A stretch of DNA of 64,000 bases from Amoebophrya sp. A120 (taxonomy: Eukaryota; Sar; Dinophyceae; Syndiniales; Amoebophryaceae), in the NCBI GenBank assembly GCA_905178155.1, contig CAJINV010000016.1, positions 959,386 through 1,023,385 on the forward strand. The letters are read 5' to 3'. Under the pieces are notes generated by a model, which ran no database searches, was not told the DNA's origin, and worked only from the letters and a program-made list of their open reading frames with translations. The position numbers and the translations under genes were made by a program. Numbering within the stretch: position 1 is the first letter of the stretch; each line of letters starts with the position of its first letter. Positions 9,801 through 21,900 of the stretch are shown piece after piece.

Positions 9801-12800
9801 AAGACACAGAAAAATCTCTCATGCATAGTTAGCAAAAGCTGCCCAGTTTCTGCCACCATAATGGGGGATTTGTCATGCGGATTCGGCATTGCGAAAGTTT
9901 CTCGAAACCTGTGATGCTAGAGCTCCCATGCCAGACCTTCTGTGTCATGCAAAAACAGCATGACTCTTCCAGACCCAGACACTTTTGCACTTCATAAAAG
10001 CGTGGCTGGCGTTGAACATTCCAGATGAGAAAATACGATCGAAAATCGGCGTCTACAGTGGAAGAACAACAACAACTTCGTCGGGAGCAGGAGAAGATAG
10101 AAACTCGTCTTCACAAAAAAATCCGCGTCCTCGGCATGACACGACAGGTGATCTTCAAGATGTTGCAGCGGGCGGGCTGCATATTACCAGGGACGCAGCA
10201 GGAGGAGGAGCTCGTCCTCCTCGTCCTGCTCCTGCGCAGGAAGGAGTAGTAATTCCGGCTACAACTAGTACAGGCAAGAACCCATCAGCGTCTGTCGAAA
10301 ATACTAGAAACGACAAAGAAACTTCTACACCAGCTCCAGTTCTGCCTGCACAGGGCTCGTCCGCCGTCCGAGAACATCTCCTTCAAGAAGTGCCAGCAGT
10401 GGTGGGAGAACATCACGATGAACACCGTGTAGTTCCTGAACAAGATCGAGGACTTCTACATCATGAGCATTATCACCAACACCACCACCACGACAACATC
10501 AACTATCCCACGACGGAAGGCGAAGTAGAGAAGACGAAAGAAGTGAAGCATCTGATACAAACGATATGCTGTGCAAAAGTATTGTACTCGTAGTAATTGC
10601 AGTCATGCATTACAAATTTTTTTCTGAAGGTAAATCCGCATGACAAATTTTATTTCTCATGCTGGGGACATTTGTAATGCATTTATACGAGTACGATACT
10701 TTTGCAATGCATAAACGAGCTCCGTCTGCATCTCCTGCGAGTCGATCTACGTATGCCTTGCAAATATGTTGGGGTCTGAAAAGTTGTGATGCAAGTCTGC
10801 GAGTAAAAATGAGCGCACTGCAATACGGAGCCTAGCATGACAAGTTTCTAAGCTGCTATGTCTTGCTTGGTAGTAGGGGATTTCCAAGAGTGCGTATGCC
10901 GCATGGCAGACCGCGTTTTTGCGTGACAGACAAGGTACTTGTATTCGTGCCTATGCATCACAGCGTCCAGAGTCATGCCAGAACAGCATGACAAATCTCG
11001 CAAAGCTTCTTGACCCAGATGACATATTTGCAACGTATACTACGCAAGGCTGGACAACGAAGAGCACAGCAGGATGATCGTGAAGTACTGCAGCATATGC
11101 TGTGCAAAAGTATCGTACTCGTATAAATGCAGGTCTTGCATTATCAAGGCAAAGCAGCATTGCAAATTTTATTTCTCATGCTGAGAAAATTTGTAATGCA
11201 TTTATACGAGTACGATACTTTTGCAGGTCATACAGCAAATTTGGAAAAGACTACGCCGACTGCAGCAACGAGCCGGACTTCATGCGGGCGTGTATATGCT
11301 GTGCAAAAGCATCGTACTAAGTACAAATTGCATTACAAATTAATAGCCCAGCATTACAAATTGCATTCGTGATGCTGATTTACCTTGGGAAAGAGATCTG
11401 TAATGCATAAATGCAATTACTACGAGTACGATACTTTTGCAATGCATAGTGTATTGCCCATTACCACTTGGCAGCCTCGGAGTCCAAGGCACGGATTCTT
11501 CTCTCCGCCGGCTCCAGCTTTCTGCCCTGGGATTTAACCCTCGTCGCCCTGCAGAAGGAAATCCGCCGAGATTACCCCTTCGGGCGGGAGGAAGCGGAGT
11601 TGCGGACTTTACGGACCTACAGCGAGTATGCATTTTTGCAAATATCGATCTGGGTCTGGAACAAGGTTGCAGCTTCTGCTTGTGATGCGTCATGTATTGG
11701 TGAGTCTTCACACAAAAATAAAAATTAATTTTCCTTTCGCGGGTACTAGCACACGTGAACCAATGTAGTTTCTCATGCAAGACATGCATAATTCTCGCAA
11801 AGCGAAAGCTCCTACAAAAAATAAAGAGCCTGGGATCAAGCTATATCGTGGATTCAGCCCTCGTGGTGCATCCAAAACCAAAACCAAATCCAAACTGTGC
11901 ACGACACACGACCACTTCTGCACTCATCCAGACCGAGTAGACCACATATTTGCATTTGATAGTACGGGCCTGGACGAGATTCCGCGGTCCGTCTTCGAGC
12001 CGATGCAGTACCACATTCTGCAGAAACCGAAGGAGCTGGCGAAGATTAGGAAGGAAAAACTGGAAAAGGAAAAAGAGTTGTTGAAAATAAAGCAACAGGA
12101 AATAAAGGCCGCATTGCTGCGGGACGAACAAGCTCAAGCACAGCATCTTCTTGCGGCGCATGAAGATCATGCAGCAAATATTAGAAATAGTAAGACTAAG
12201 AGCGCAGCTCTAGTAGTACCTCCCCGGCTGTCGGGCGGCGGGGAACATCATCAAAACGAAGCGGTTAGTAAGAGTTTCTCCGCGAATGGACCACGTGGAG
12301 CTGCATCTCCAGGAGCTGCGCAACTACATGATAGCAGACACAACTCGAAGTTGGAAGTAGAAAGTGGCCAACGGCAGGTAGGCGCCCAGGTAGAAGATGT
12401 TGACGAGGACCTGGACCGGCTAACGCAGCAAACCCGAGGACAGGCTTCTCAGCTTCCTGCTGTGGTGCACCAGCAGGCAACTCGTCCACATCAAGATGAA
12501 AGTGGCAGAGCTACAGGCAGCCCTGGAGGTAATTATATCTTCACGACCAACAAGAAGGCGAACAAGTCTTTGAATGGGCCCACAACGCTGCTGGGCATCA
12601 AGCCCTTAGATGTGGAGGACAAAACCAAGCTAGACTGGCTGTATTACGTCGACCCCTTCAGCACCAATCCCGTTATGGCAGCCAAGATGTTTACCGACAT
12701 GGCCGCTTTCGAAACTTCTACGCAGCAACTACACTATGAGACTGCACAACTCCCCCTCCCCCTCATTTGTCATGCAAAACCTCGAATCCAAATGCATCCC

Positions 12801-15800
12801 TGTGGCACTGTTTGCATCACAGATTCCGGAATCCCAAACAGAACACCACTTGGCGCATGAGTTTGTCATGCAAAGGCTCCACGTGTGGTGCTGTTTCTAT
12901 TGCTGTTCATGCAATACAAGTGAGGATGAGGGGGAGTTGTGCACTCTCATAAACACGGAGGTCCGAAGAAGCTAAAGACCGATCCGCGGTTTCAACTGGA
13001 GAAGGTGGACACGCCCTTTCGGTTTTTGTCCAGCAATATGCAGTGCAAATAAAGTATCGTACTCGTATAAATGCATTACAAAAATTTCCTCAGCATGAGA
13101 GATGAAATTTGTAATGCCGATTTGCCTTAGGGAAAGACTTGTAATGCATGATTGCAATACGAGTACGATACTTTTGCACAGGATAAGCAAAAAGCAGAAG
13201 CAGTTTTTCCGCACCGTCCCGGCTTTTCATGACCACCGCGAGACGATTGATGAGCAAGACGTCGACGACACCAACGCCCACCTTTCGCAGCGGGATGTTT
13301 GTGACTACATTCTTTCCCCCGTGACCACGTGCGGCATCCTGCGAACGAACGCACTGCTGCAGATTTCCACGAAGTTGACCTTCACCGACTCCTTTCTCAT
13401 TCCTGACCGCGACCGGGGCTTTTTCCGGAACCTGTTTTGTCGCGGTGGTGGCGTGGTGGGCTGCTTCACGCTGTTTGGCAGCTGCGGCAAGTGCAACCGG
13501 GGTTTGTACGCGCCGCGGATCCACCGAGAGGGGCGGAGGCAACTGTTAGAAAACGAGGTGAAAAGTATCTTTCACCACGACCGGCTTGCCCGGGTGCAGG
13601 AAGATGAACAAGGAGACTTCGCGGCGGACCGGGGAGGAGTAGATGACTACACGAGGAGCAACCGAGATGGAAACAAGGAGGCCGCTTTGATGCCCCCACC
13701 AGAGTCGGATCAAACAGAAAACCCTGCGGCCACTGCCGATGAACTACCTCCACAAGAAGTACAACTACCGAAGGCCGCAGTAGACCTCTCGGGCCCCAGG
13801 GAGGCGGTTTTGACCGGGAGCTATGAAACGAGGAAACACAGTTGCATTACGCTGTATGCCATTGCCGAAGTGGAGGTGTCGACCCAGTTTCAAGCCAAAC
13901 GAAACATCGAAAATAACGCAGGAGGACCCCACCAACATCCCCATCAACATCATGGGGTGCACGCACTGCACCAGCAGCACAAAATTGGCGCAGCAGCAGC
14001 AGGAGCGGCGGCGACCCACCAGCAGCTGTTGCAGCATCACCAGCACCAGCAGCAGCATGATCTTCAGCACAGAAACAGTGCGGCGGAGCACGCTGCAGCA
14101 GACGGGAGTTCCTCTCTCGGAAGTAGACAAGGGGGAGTTGGTGGTTTTCCCGCCTCTACTACGCCGGGTTCTTCAGCATTTCCGGGAGGTGATGGAAATA
14201 CCATATTTGGAACGGCAGGCGGGGGCGGAACAATCGGAAATTCAAATTATTACAACACTGCATTTCCATTTTCTTTTTCACCTCCACCACCGCCAGGGCT
14301 CACGACCACCAGCATTCATCCGCAGTCGAAGCTGTTGCAGAGACTAGGCTCTTTCCAGCCCCCACAATTTGGTCTTCAGCAACAACGTATCAACTGTAAA
14401 AATGTCTGGGTCTGGAAGATTCTGACACTTGTCATGCACGTTTTCCATGAGCCCTCATGTCTGTGATGCATGCCCTAGCACGACAGGTTTTCTGAGAGCT
14501 TCTTGATGCCTATTCCGCATGACAAATGCCCTCTCCGCGTAGCAAAAATTACATTCCTTTTGGTACTCATGCAATACAGATTTTTCTGGAATCCAAATGC
14601 AGCATCACAAGTTGCATTCTTCCAGACCTCCCAGACATTTTTACATTTGATACAACATGGTGGTCCTGCTGTGGGACCACCGCAGCATCATCATATTATC
14701 CAGCCAGAGGGAGAAAGTTCTGTTGAAACCCATCCGCTGCAAGGAGGAGGCAGCTTTTCCCTTGCCGCGGGCGGGGTTGATGAACTCGAAGAGAAGGACG
14801 CTTACCGGTCGCTGCGAGCCGGGGGTTTTTATGCCTTGCAAAAGATGTTGTAGAAGTGAAAGCATCGCATTCGCTGCACCCGTTGCACTAGACGTTGATG
14901 AAGCACTGCATAAATTATCTAAAAGTATTATAACGAGAATAACTGTCGAGTAGCTAGATATTTTCAAAATCATTCGCTAGCTATTAAAAATAGCTACTTG
15001 TTTGCATTGTATTTACGGTGCTATTAGCACGATGAACTAGCTAGCCTGAATGCTGTCACGGATGCGTAGACGCATCCGTGACAGCATTCCTACTAGCTAA
15101 TTAAATATCTATTCCGCACCTGAAGAGGTGGTATTTACAACATGCTTTTTTGAAAGCTAGCTAACGACTTTGAAAATTCTTAGCTACTCGACAGTTATTC
15201 TCGTTATAAGTATCTGTGCATTTATTTCGATTAGCATGGCAACAGACTAACTGCTATGTGAAATCGAACTTGCTAACATGTCTGCGCCGAAGGCGAAGGC
15301 GAACGCGAAGTCGAAGATTTTCAACCAAAGGTGACGAAAGGCGACTTAAAGATGTATTGAATTTTTTTCTCGTCTTCTGTGGCTACGTCGGAAGTATTGA
15401 GCAAGTAGATGCTTAATCATCTTGAATCGCTTTTGCAAAATGCATAGTTTATTTGCCGATGGCGCAGCTGCAAATAAATTCGCGTTTGATGCGTCTTCTG
15501 GGAATGAGGAAACTTCTGCCGCAGAAACTGACCTTGCGAGCATCAAACTGGTATGAACTGCAAAAGTATCGTACTCTTATAAATGCATGACAAATTTCAA
15601 TTTGCTCGGCATTACTACAAATGGAATTTGTAATGCGGATTTGCCTTAAGAAAAAATAAAAAAATTGTAATGCATAGATGCAATTACTACGAGTGCGATG
15701 CTTTTGCAATGCATAACTGGCAAAGCTGGCGAAGTGGTCCCCCTCCATGTTGGAATCAAGAACGGTAAAGTACCGGTCGGAGCTGAAATTTTTTCAGACC

Positions 15801-17503
15801 GACAGTGTGATATCCTGTGCAAAAGTATCGTACTCGTAGTAATTGCAGCCATGCATTACAAATCTCCTTTCCAAGCTAAAACAGCATGAAAAATTTCGTT
15901 TCTCATGCTGAGAACATTTGTCATGCGATTTTTACTAGTACGATACTTTTGCAATGCATATGTGAAAATGGAGTACAACGAATCCGCAAAAATGCTCTGC
16001 GAAACCGCAATTCTACTCCTGGAAACGCGGAAGAGAGGCGCGGTGGATGTTGCTCATACTAGCGCAGCAGGTGCTAGCGGCCAGCATCACCACTACCAAA
16101 TACACGGTGGACATCAAGTACATGGGCATCACCACCACCATTACGACGCAAACGAGCATAATTCTCACGGTACTGCTGCGCACCACCACTACCCGCTACA
16201 TCACCACCACTTGCACGCCCGGTCCTACAGCGGAGGGGTGGGCACCGCGGGGTACTTATCAAATGTAACAATGTCTGGGTCTGGAAGATTGCGAGGTTTG
16301 CCATGCAGAAATTCCATGACCCATGAGGTCTGGAATGCAGGACCTAGCATGACAGAGTCTGTGAGGTCTCTGCCATGCCTATCCCGCATGAGAAACTCCC
16401 GCCCAACTTGGTCGAAAGTGGACGGCTCTTGGCACTCATGCAACACAGATTTTTGCAATATTCGGATTTAGCATCACAAGGTCCAATCTTCCAGACCCAG
16501 ACATTTTTACATTTGATAGTACTTTCTCGGCCTGCCGCTGTTGGAACGGTTGACGGGGACGGGAAACTGCTCCGGGAACGAGGTCAATGTCAGCTTCAAA
16601 ATAGAGTCCTTCTCGAAGGACGGAACGGAGGTACGGTCGGTGGTCTCGGACCCGTCGACAGGGCACGGCTTCCGGCGGACGGCGCTGCTGGCAAACAAAG
16701 CGCATTTATTTTTCAACAATAAAGCCGCACCTGGAAGCAATCTGCGCATGAAACATCAACTGGGAGCTGCGAAACACCTCCACGCCGGCGCGGCGGAGGG
16801 AGAGCAAGAAGTAGATAGTGACTTCCTCGAATCCACCGCTGGAGAAGACGAAGAGAGCGATCATGTAGCTGAGACTGCGGAAGATGATAAAGCTTTTCCT
16901 AGAACAAGAAGTGCCTCCAGATCCGGCAAAACAGCACGAGACGACCTTCATGAACTTGAACGCCCGCGGGTGGACCACGGTGTTGTGTCTTCCTCTTCCC
17001 CCCTGGAAGTCGTCGCCACCGGAGCAGGAGTGAGGTACTATCAAACTGCAACGACTTCTAGACCTGCAAAAAAACCACGCCCCGAAGGGTCTACTTCAGC
17101 TGGGGTAAAAACTTTGAGTGGAGTATTAACCGGAAGAAGGAGTAGCGCTACGGCCACCAGAAGCAAAATTGTCTCAAACCACAATGAGTACAACTATACG
17201 AGCAGTAGTTCTACTGAGCAGGACGGCACGACTGCGGACTTGTCTAGTACCTCCGACGAGGCAGAGGAGAGGGAACTACACTATGTCGAACAAAAAGGGA
17301 ACCAAACAGCAGGAGTAGATCCGCTGGACGGGTACGAGATACAAAGAACTACCCTGTTGCAGAATGGCGCGATGAATCAAGATCAGGATGAATTGTATCC
17401 GCAAAATAAAAAGTCATTCATGAATTATTATGCCGCCGAAGTCGAAGATGAGGATGACGATTTGCTCGTGTCGCCGAGTGAAAACGAGGATTTTATAGCG
17501 TAG
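6870..17503 (+). CDS. saccharopine dehydrogenase-like oxidoreductase (SCCPDH family), 2055 aa
   Basis: Nineteen exons: 6870-6994, 7312-8159, 8318-8371, 8662-8707, 8922-9380, 9664-9744, 10002-10564, 10719-10751, 11045-11095, 11238-11294, 11454-11626, 11967-12734, 12957-13036, 13191-14387, 14658-14829, 15452-15551, 15721-15810, 15966-16256, 16524-17503. The first in-frame ATG is used as start. A Rossmann motif 'FVIFGADTVIGKLVIRYM' lies near residue 490 (family VVxGATGxxGxxxxxYL). 'YADCSNEPDFM' and 'SAGSSFLPWDLTLVAL' (about 755-800) match SCCPDH hyvDxxGEpxF and sxGfDSiPxDLG; the C-terminal 'NESAKMLCETAILLLE' and 'GLPLLERLTG' also fit. The substrate is unknown. The domain pieces are separated by long His-, Gln- and acidic-rich inserts and a coiled coil near 850-880, making the protein about five times the usual length. 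The GATG glycine motif is degenerate, so activity is uncertain. Confidence 0.75.
6995..7306 (+). mobile_element. introner, family D
   Basis: TSD CAGCG is perfect. Arms carry GGAAAAATCCCCCCACCCC and its complement. Excision joins LPPQR to NNEST. Confidence 0.88.
8160..8312 (+). mobile_element. introner, family A
   Basis: TSD TGAGA is perfect. Excision gives ILSEKEFHR. Confidence 0.9.
8372..8656 (+). mobile_element. introner, family C
   Basis: TSD is AGCAG / AGAAG. The TIR core AAACGTCCC...GGGGTGGGGACGTTT is partly diverged on the left arm. Confidence 0.82.
8708..8916 (+). mobile_element. introner, family F
   Basis: TSD AATAT is perfect. Arms TATCACAAGAAAAAACTG and CAGTTTTTTCCTGGGATA pair well. 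Excision gives TFNIQAA. Confidence 0.88.
9381..9658 (+). mobile_element. introner, family B
   Basis: TSD AGGCG is perfect. It lies directly after the Rossmann helix; excision gives MARRQAV. Confidence 0.9.
9745..9996 (+). mobile_element. introner, family B
   Basis: TSD AAAGC is perfect. Excision gives EELKAWLAL. Confidence 0.9.
10565..10713 (+). mobile_element. introner, family A
   Basis: TSD AACGA is perfect. It closes a 563-bp low-complexity exon; excision gives IQTSSVC. Confidence 0.9.
10752..11039 (+). mobile_element. introner, family B
   Basis: TSD CTACG is perfect. The TIR core is diverged on both arms (TTGGGGTCTG / TGACCCAGATGACA). Only 33 nt of exon lie between it and the preceding A introner. 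Confidence 0.85.
11096..11232 (+). mobile_element. introner, family A (137 bp)
   Basis: TSD CAGCA is perfect. Excision gives KYCSKFGKDY, the conserved SCCPDH core. Confidence 0.9.
11295..11448 (+). mobile_element. introner, family A
   Basis: TSD GTGTA is perfect. Excision gives MRACIAHYH, continuing the SCCPDH core. Confidence 0.9.
11627..11961 (+). mobile_element. introner, diverged family B
   Basis: The flanks GCGAG / GTACG barely match, but removing 5 nt with the element keeps the frame. TIRs are weakened (ATCTGGGTCTGG left, ATCCAGACCGAGTAGACCAC right). It is one of the older-looking copies. Confidence 0.7.
12735..12951 (+). mobile_element. introner, family G
   Basis: TSD is TACAC / AACAC. 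Arms are GCACAACTCCCCCTCCCCC and GAGGGGGAGTTGTGCAC. Excision gives QQLHGGPKK. Confidence 0.87.
13037..13185 (+). mobile_element. introner, family A
   Basis: TSD AGCAA is perfect. Excision gives FLSSKKQKQF. Confidence 0.9.
14388..14652 (+). mobile_element. introner, family B
   Basis: TSD is CAACG / CAACA. Excision gives QQQRGGPAV. Confidence 0.85.
14929..15208. mobile_element. nested 280-bp TIR element, family I
   Basis: TSD AGTAT (14924-14928, 15209-15213) is perfect. Arms run from TATAACGAGAATAACTGTCG inward for about 45 bp with few mismatches. It keeps the TAT...ATA ends and 5-bp TSD of the introners but shares no TIR sequence with them. Confidence 0.85.
15048..15089. repeat. perfect 20-bp-arm palindrome at the centre of the nested element
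   Basis: Arms GAATGCTGTCACGGATGCGT and complement are separated by a 2-nt loop, giving a cruciform-capable centre. Confidence 0.9.
15552..15715 (+). mobile_element. introner, family A
   Basis: TSD ACTGG is perfect. Excision gives ASIKLAKLAKW. Confidence 0.9.
15811..15960 (+). mobile_element. introner, family A
   Basis: TSD TGTGA is perfect. Excision gives TDSVKMEYNES, the C-terminal SCCPDH segment. Confidence 0.9.
16257..16518 (+). mobile_element. introner, family B
   Basis: TSD GTACT is perfect. Excision gives TAGYFLGLPLLERL. Confidence 0.9.
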
Positions 17504-18907
17504 AAGAGGTTGTATTTCACGTCCTCTACGGTGACTCGGTGTGAATCTAGATCTAGAACAGTCGACATCGCTGACTTGCCTTATTCCTTGGTGCAGCTAC
17601 CGAAAAATTTTCGTATCTCTCGCTCAAAGCATGATTTTGATTTGTGAAAAACTACCAATAAAAGCATGATGGAACAACGCGTCGTGTATTCCAAATTTTA
17701 TAAGGACTTTTCGTGCGTCTTCACCACTTGAAGGTGTTGAAGACAGACTACTCACGCGAGTGGCAAAATATGTCACTCTGATCATGTTCGTCGCGACGGC
17801 AAAATTTGTGTTGCAGAATTTCTGTTTTCGGTTCATACCATTATAATAGTTTCATTATCACTCGTCCGATATGTGTAGTATTCCATTTCGAGCGCACTGA
17901 CTGCGTGGTGAGGTGAATAGGTAGTAGTACCAGCAGCTACACACATATTGTCTTTTGGAGGAGGTCCGAATAGTAAGCCTGCTAGTCATACCATCGTCCC
18001 TCATCGTGCGTTAGGATTTCGGTCGCGAAAGTTGAATTTCACGTAGTTATCGGTTTTCGTTTTCATCCTGGAGTTTGCCTCTTTGGTATTTCACGCTCCT
18101 GCAGTCGGTAAAGCGATCGTCGTCTAACCAGATAATTAGTACAACTTCCCCACGAAACAACGTTCTGACCGCTCGTGCGACTTGACATCGTTTTCGTAAT
18201 GCGCAAGATAGAGAAGTAGAGAACGAAATGCTTTTGCAGACATGTAAAATAAAAGTTGTCTCGTCGGCGTCCTTGCGCTTTTACTTTCGTCTGATGCAGT
18301 ATCCGTATCAATCTAGGCCTAGCTCGTTTACTTTCATTGTTGATGTTTTCTTAATCGCCCCCCCCAACAGGTTTCACGAAACCCAGAACTCCGATGTATG
18401 TCACCTACTTCACTAGTGGAATGAAACCCCACATCAGCGTATTAACATTTTTTTTTTTTGTATGAAAACTTCTTCACTTCTTATTCGGAATTCTAATTTT
18501 CTACTGACAGCTGTTACAACTGTGACTTTCACTTTTCGTGATTGCGACTACTCTCTTCACCCCACAAGAAGAACTCTTCTCAAAATATTAGATCAACGCT
18601 GCACGACATTAAGGTCCTCGTGGAGGTGTGCCGTTTTGAACGTCCGATGTGCTAGTGGAGAAGAGAAAATCTACATATCAGCTTCATCAAGATTTTGAGG
18701 TCGGGAGGACATTTCATTTCGGATCTGATTCTGAACAGCGTCCTCCGACGTGCACGACCAGGGAACAGCACACAGCGTCATCTACTTCGCAAGAATCCTG
18801 TGTACAACTTCTCCACGACCCACCTGCTCATCATCTTCTCTGGCGGAGGACAACCGATTTCTCAATAGCGCAAATAAACCGCACAGCAAATCGGGAATAA
18901 AGTCAAC
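17504..18907. other. intergenic spacer
   Basis: 1.4 kb without a supported gene or introner. It is visibly more AT-rich than the flanking exons, with short T and C runs near 18360 and 18450. Confidence 0.4.
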
Positions 18908-21900
18908 ATGATTGCCACCCGTGCTGTCCGCTGCGGCCTCTTCCTCGTCGGCCTTCTCGAGGTGATCTTTTTTCAGCCCGCGGATGGTGCTGGTACGGCG
19001 ACGGTGCCCTCCGGTTACGCTGCGTCGCAGCACACGCGGCCACTGCTGCTGTTTTCCTTTCTCGCGGCCTTGGCGACCCTGCCCACCGTGGAGGCGAGTC
19101 TGTGGGGCATCGGGCACGGGGGTCACCGCATTTACTGGGACAGCGAGCGCGCACTGCAGGACTTGCAGTACTCGTCGCCCGGTGGGGGCCTGGTATCCTG
19201 AGCACAAACGTCCCCACCCCAGAGTTGTCATGCGGATTTGCATCTACAGAAACATTTGTAATGCGGCTCCCCATGAGGGGCATTTCCAGTCGTGTTTTGG
19301 AATTTGTAATGCTAGCAACGGGATGAGCAGACGCATTTGTGCTGCGGCTGTCCTTACGAACCTGGTGCACTACACTACGCGCTGGTGCTTGTCATGCGTG
19401 GCTCCCAAAACTCCTAGATTTGTGTTGCTAAGTTCCCAACTGGACTATGGGGTGGGAACGTTTTTACCGAGGATACCTGGGGTTTTTGGATCAGCTCAAA
19501 TGGTACGTGCGCTACCTCATCGATGAAGAGAAAGACACGATTGACCGTATCCTGTGCAAAAGCATCCCCACCCCAGAGTTGTCATGCAGATCTGCAAGCG
19601 CAAGCGCGTTTGTAATGCGCATCCCCATGATAGGCATTTCCGATCGTGTTTTGGAACTTGTAATGCTGTAAACAGGATTAGCAGATGGATTTGTAATGCG
19701 ACTTCCCTATTCTAAACTGCACTACACTACAGCTAGCAATTTGTCATGCGTGGCTCCCAAAACTTGAAGGTTTGTGTTGCAAAATCCCCATCTTGACTCT
19801 GGGGTGGGGACGTTTTTCATTAGGATAGATCGGGGCGAACTTTACATGTACCAGCTGCGCACGCCGACCAGCGGGGGCCACAACTGCCTCATGTACACCA
19901 GTATGCAGTGCAAAAGTATCGTACGAGTACAAGTTGCATGACAAATTTTTGCAGGAGGAAAAAGGCAATTTGTATATGCAGTTTCAGGCAACCAGGTAGA
20001 TGTGTCATGCTGTACTGCGATTAGTACGAATACGGTAGTTTTGCAGAGCATAACCAATTGGGGGGAGGTCAATGACCCGCGTCTCGGGGGGAAGTACGAA
20101 GCGCTGGACCAGTGGGAGCTGGGGGTGGATGGCAACCAAGCGAAAATCTGGGTGTCCCAATACCCGGAGTGCATCGTGTGGACGGACAATCTATGAATTG
20201 CAAAAGTGTCGTACTCGTAGTAAAAATTGCAGCCATGCATCACATCAATTTTTTTCCCCAAGGTAAATCCGCATGAAAAATTTTATTTCTCATGCTGGGG
20301 AATATATAAATGTGTATTGTGTAATGCATTTTGATTTATATATACGAGTGCGATACAACTTTTGCAGTTGATACATTCTGGAATTCCTCTCGGACCCGGG
20401 CTTCGTTGAGCATATGAACCACGATACGGAGGAAAAGGACCCCCACAACCAGGGGGCGGCTCAGCCAAACAACATGCCCGGTTTAGTGATGGCAGCGGGA
20501 GCACAGAAATTCGGCGGTATGAGAAGATAGATTTACTTGTACCAGAACCAGATCATGTTGGAGATGATATTTCTATTTCACCAAAACCTATATATCGATT
20601 CGTGACGAAATTGTTCCACTAGACTACTACAGTTCACTTGTCAGCAAGTATATAAGTTCTTGCGCAGCCGCTTTAGAAGAAGAAAGAAACTCTTTATTTG
20701 AAGATGCGTAGGACGACAATGTCAGTTGATGTTCTTCCTGCTCCTCCGGTATAGTTTTCGTTTTAATGAAATTAAAAAACCGAAAAAATTTTTAAACACA
20801 TCAGTGAAAAACAACGCGCAAAACAACGCACTGATGGGCGCGGGCATGGGTCTAATGTCCGGCGAAACTTCTTTGCGTCACCCGATCTGGATCCCGAGTT
20901 ACGTCGTGGGCGGCGCTGTCGGCATGGCGAACGAGAAGTTTGCGAACGTGGCCTCGATGGGGGTCTCGCACAAAAGCGCGGAGTTTCGGATGTACACGAA
21001 ACTGAACATGGACCGCGACGGGACGGTGGAGATCGACGAGTCGCAGGCGTACATCGTCAAGTACGACGTCCGCATTCAGAACATCACGGTCGGGCTCTGC
21101 TGCGGCTGCATCTGTCTCTTCCTGCTCACCGCGATTGGGCTGGCGGTCTTTTTCATCTTTTGCCACGTCAAGCGCGAAGTGCGCAACAAAAACGCGCGCT
21201 ACCTATCCAAGAAAAAAACGTTGTTAGTGTAAATTTGTGATGCGCAACATGCAAGATGATTGCGTCTGTCATGCTTGGCATGCGTCGTAGAGTCCATTAA
21301 AAGGCATTTTCGCATACTATCTGCGCATGACAGGTTTTTGCTGTCATGCCAGACAAATTTGTAATGCTGTTCCTCCAAAAAAGTTACACCTACATTGTTT
21401 TTTTGTTGGATACTACCTGATGGAGGACGACTACTACGGAGAAGACGACGGCTATGCCGCGGCGGCGGGGGAGGGGGGCGGATGGAACAATTGGCAGTGG
21501 TGGTGGGATGATCCCAACGCGCGCCAGGACAACTACGGTGGAAACTACGCGGACGCCTACGCGGCTGGTTACGACAACTACGGCGGCAACGCCATGATGT
21601 ATGGGGGCGGGCAGCACATGCAGCACAACCCGATTATTTCTGGCTCCGCCATGGAAGCCAACATGCCGGGCATCATATCCGGCACGCAGTCGCCCTCCGC
21701 AATTCCCACAGACGGGGACACGGACGGAGAAAGCGGCTACAACAATTCCTCCTCGGCGAAGTTTCAGGGGAGTAGCTCCTCGAAGCAGCGAATCCTGGAC
21801 CAGTTGGCCGCCCTGGATGCGCACGAGAATTCGCAGATGGAAAGTGGCCTCAACGTCAACTCCTCGTCTATCCTGAGTAAAAACGTCCCCACACCAGAGT

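Larger units (their letters stand above)
14830..15446 (+). mobile_element. family A introner (617 bp) carrying a nested element
   Basis: TSD is GTTTT / GTTTA. The left arm TATGCCTTGCAAAAG is followed by an in-frame TAG that would end the protein if unspliced; the right arm is TTTTGCAAAATGCATA. Excision gives RAGGFFADGAA and links the two halves of the SCCPDH-like protein. The family I element at 14929-15208 is inserted inside it. Confidence 0.78.

Noticed and set aside
8160-11448. CRISPR-like array, because short motifs recur at intervals
   Set aside because: The recurring motifs are paired inverted repeats of separate introners with irregular spacing and coding DNA between them, in a eukaryotic genome.
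14836-15460. Two separate genes, one ending at 14853 and one starting near 15440
   Set aside because: The stop lies in a family A introner with near-identical flanking repeats. Splicing keeps the frame and joins N- and C-terminal parts of the same enzyme family.
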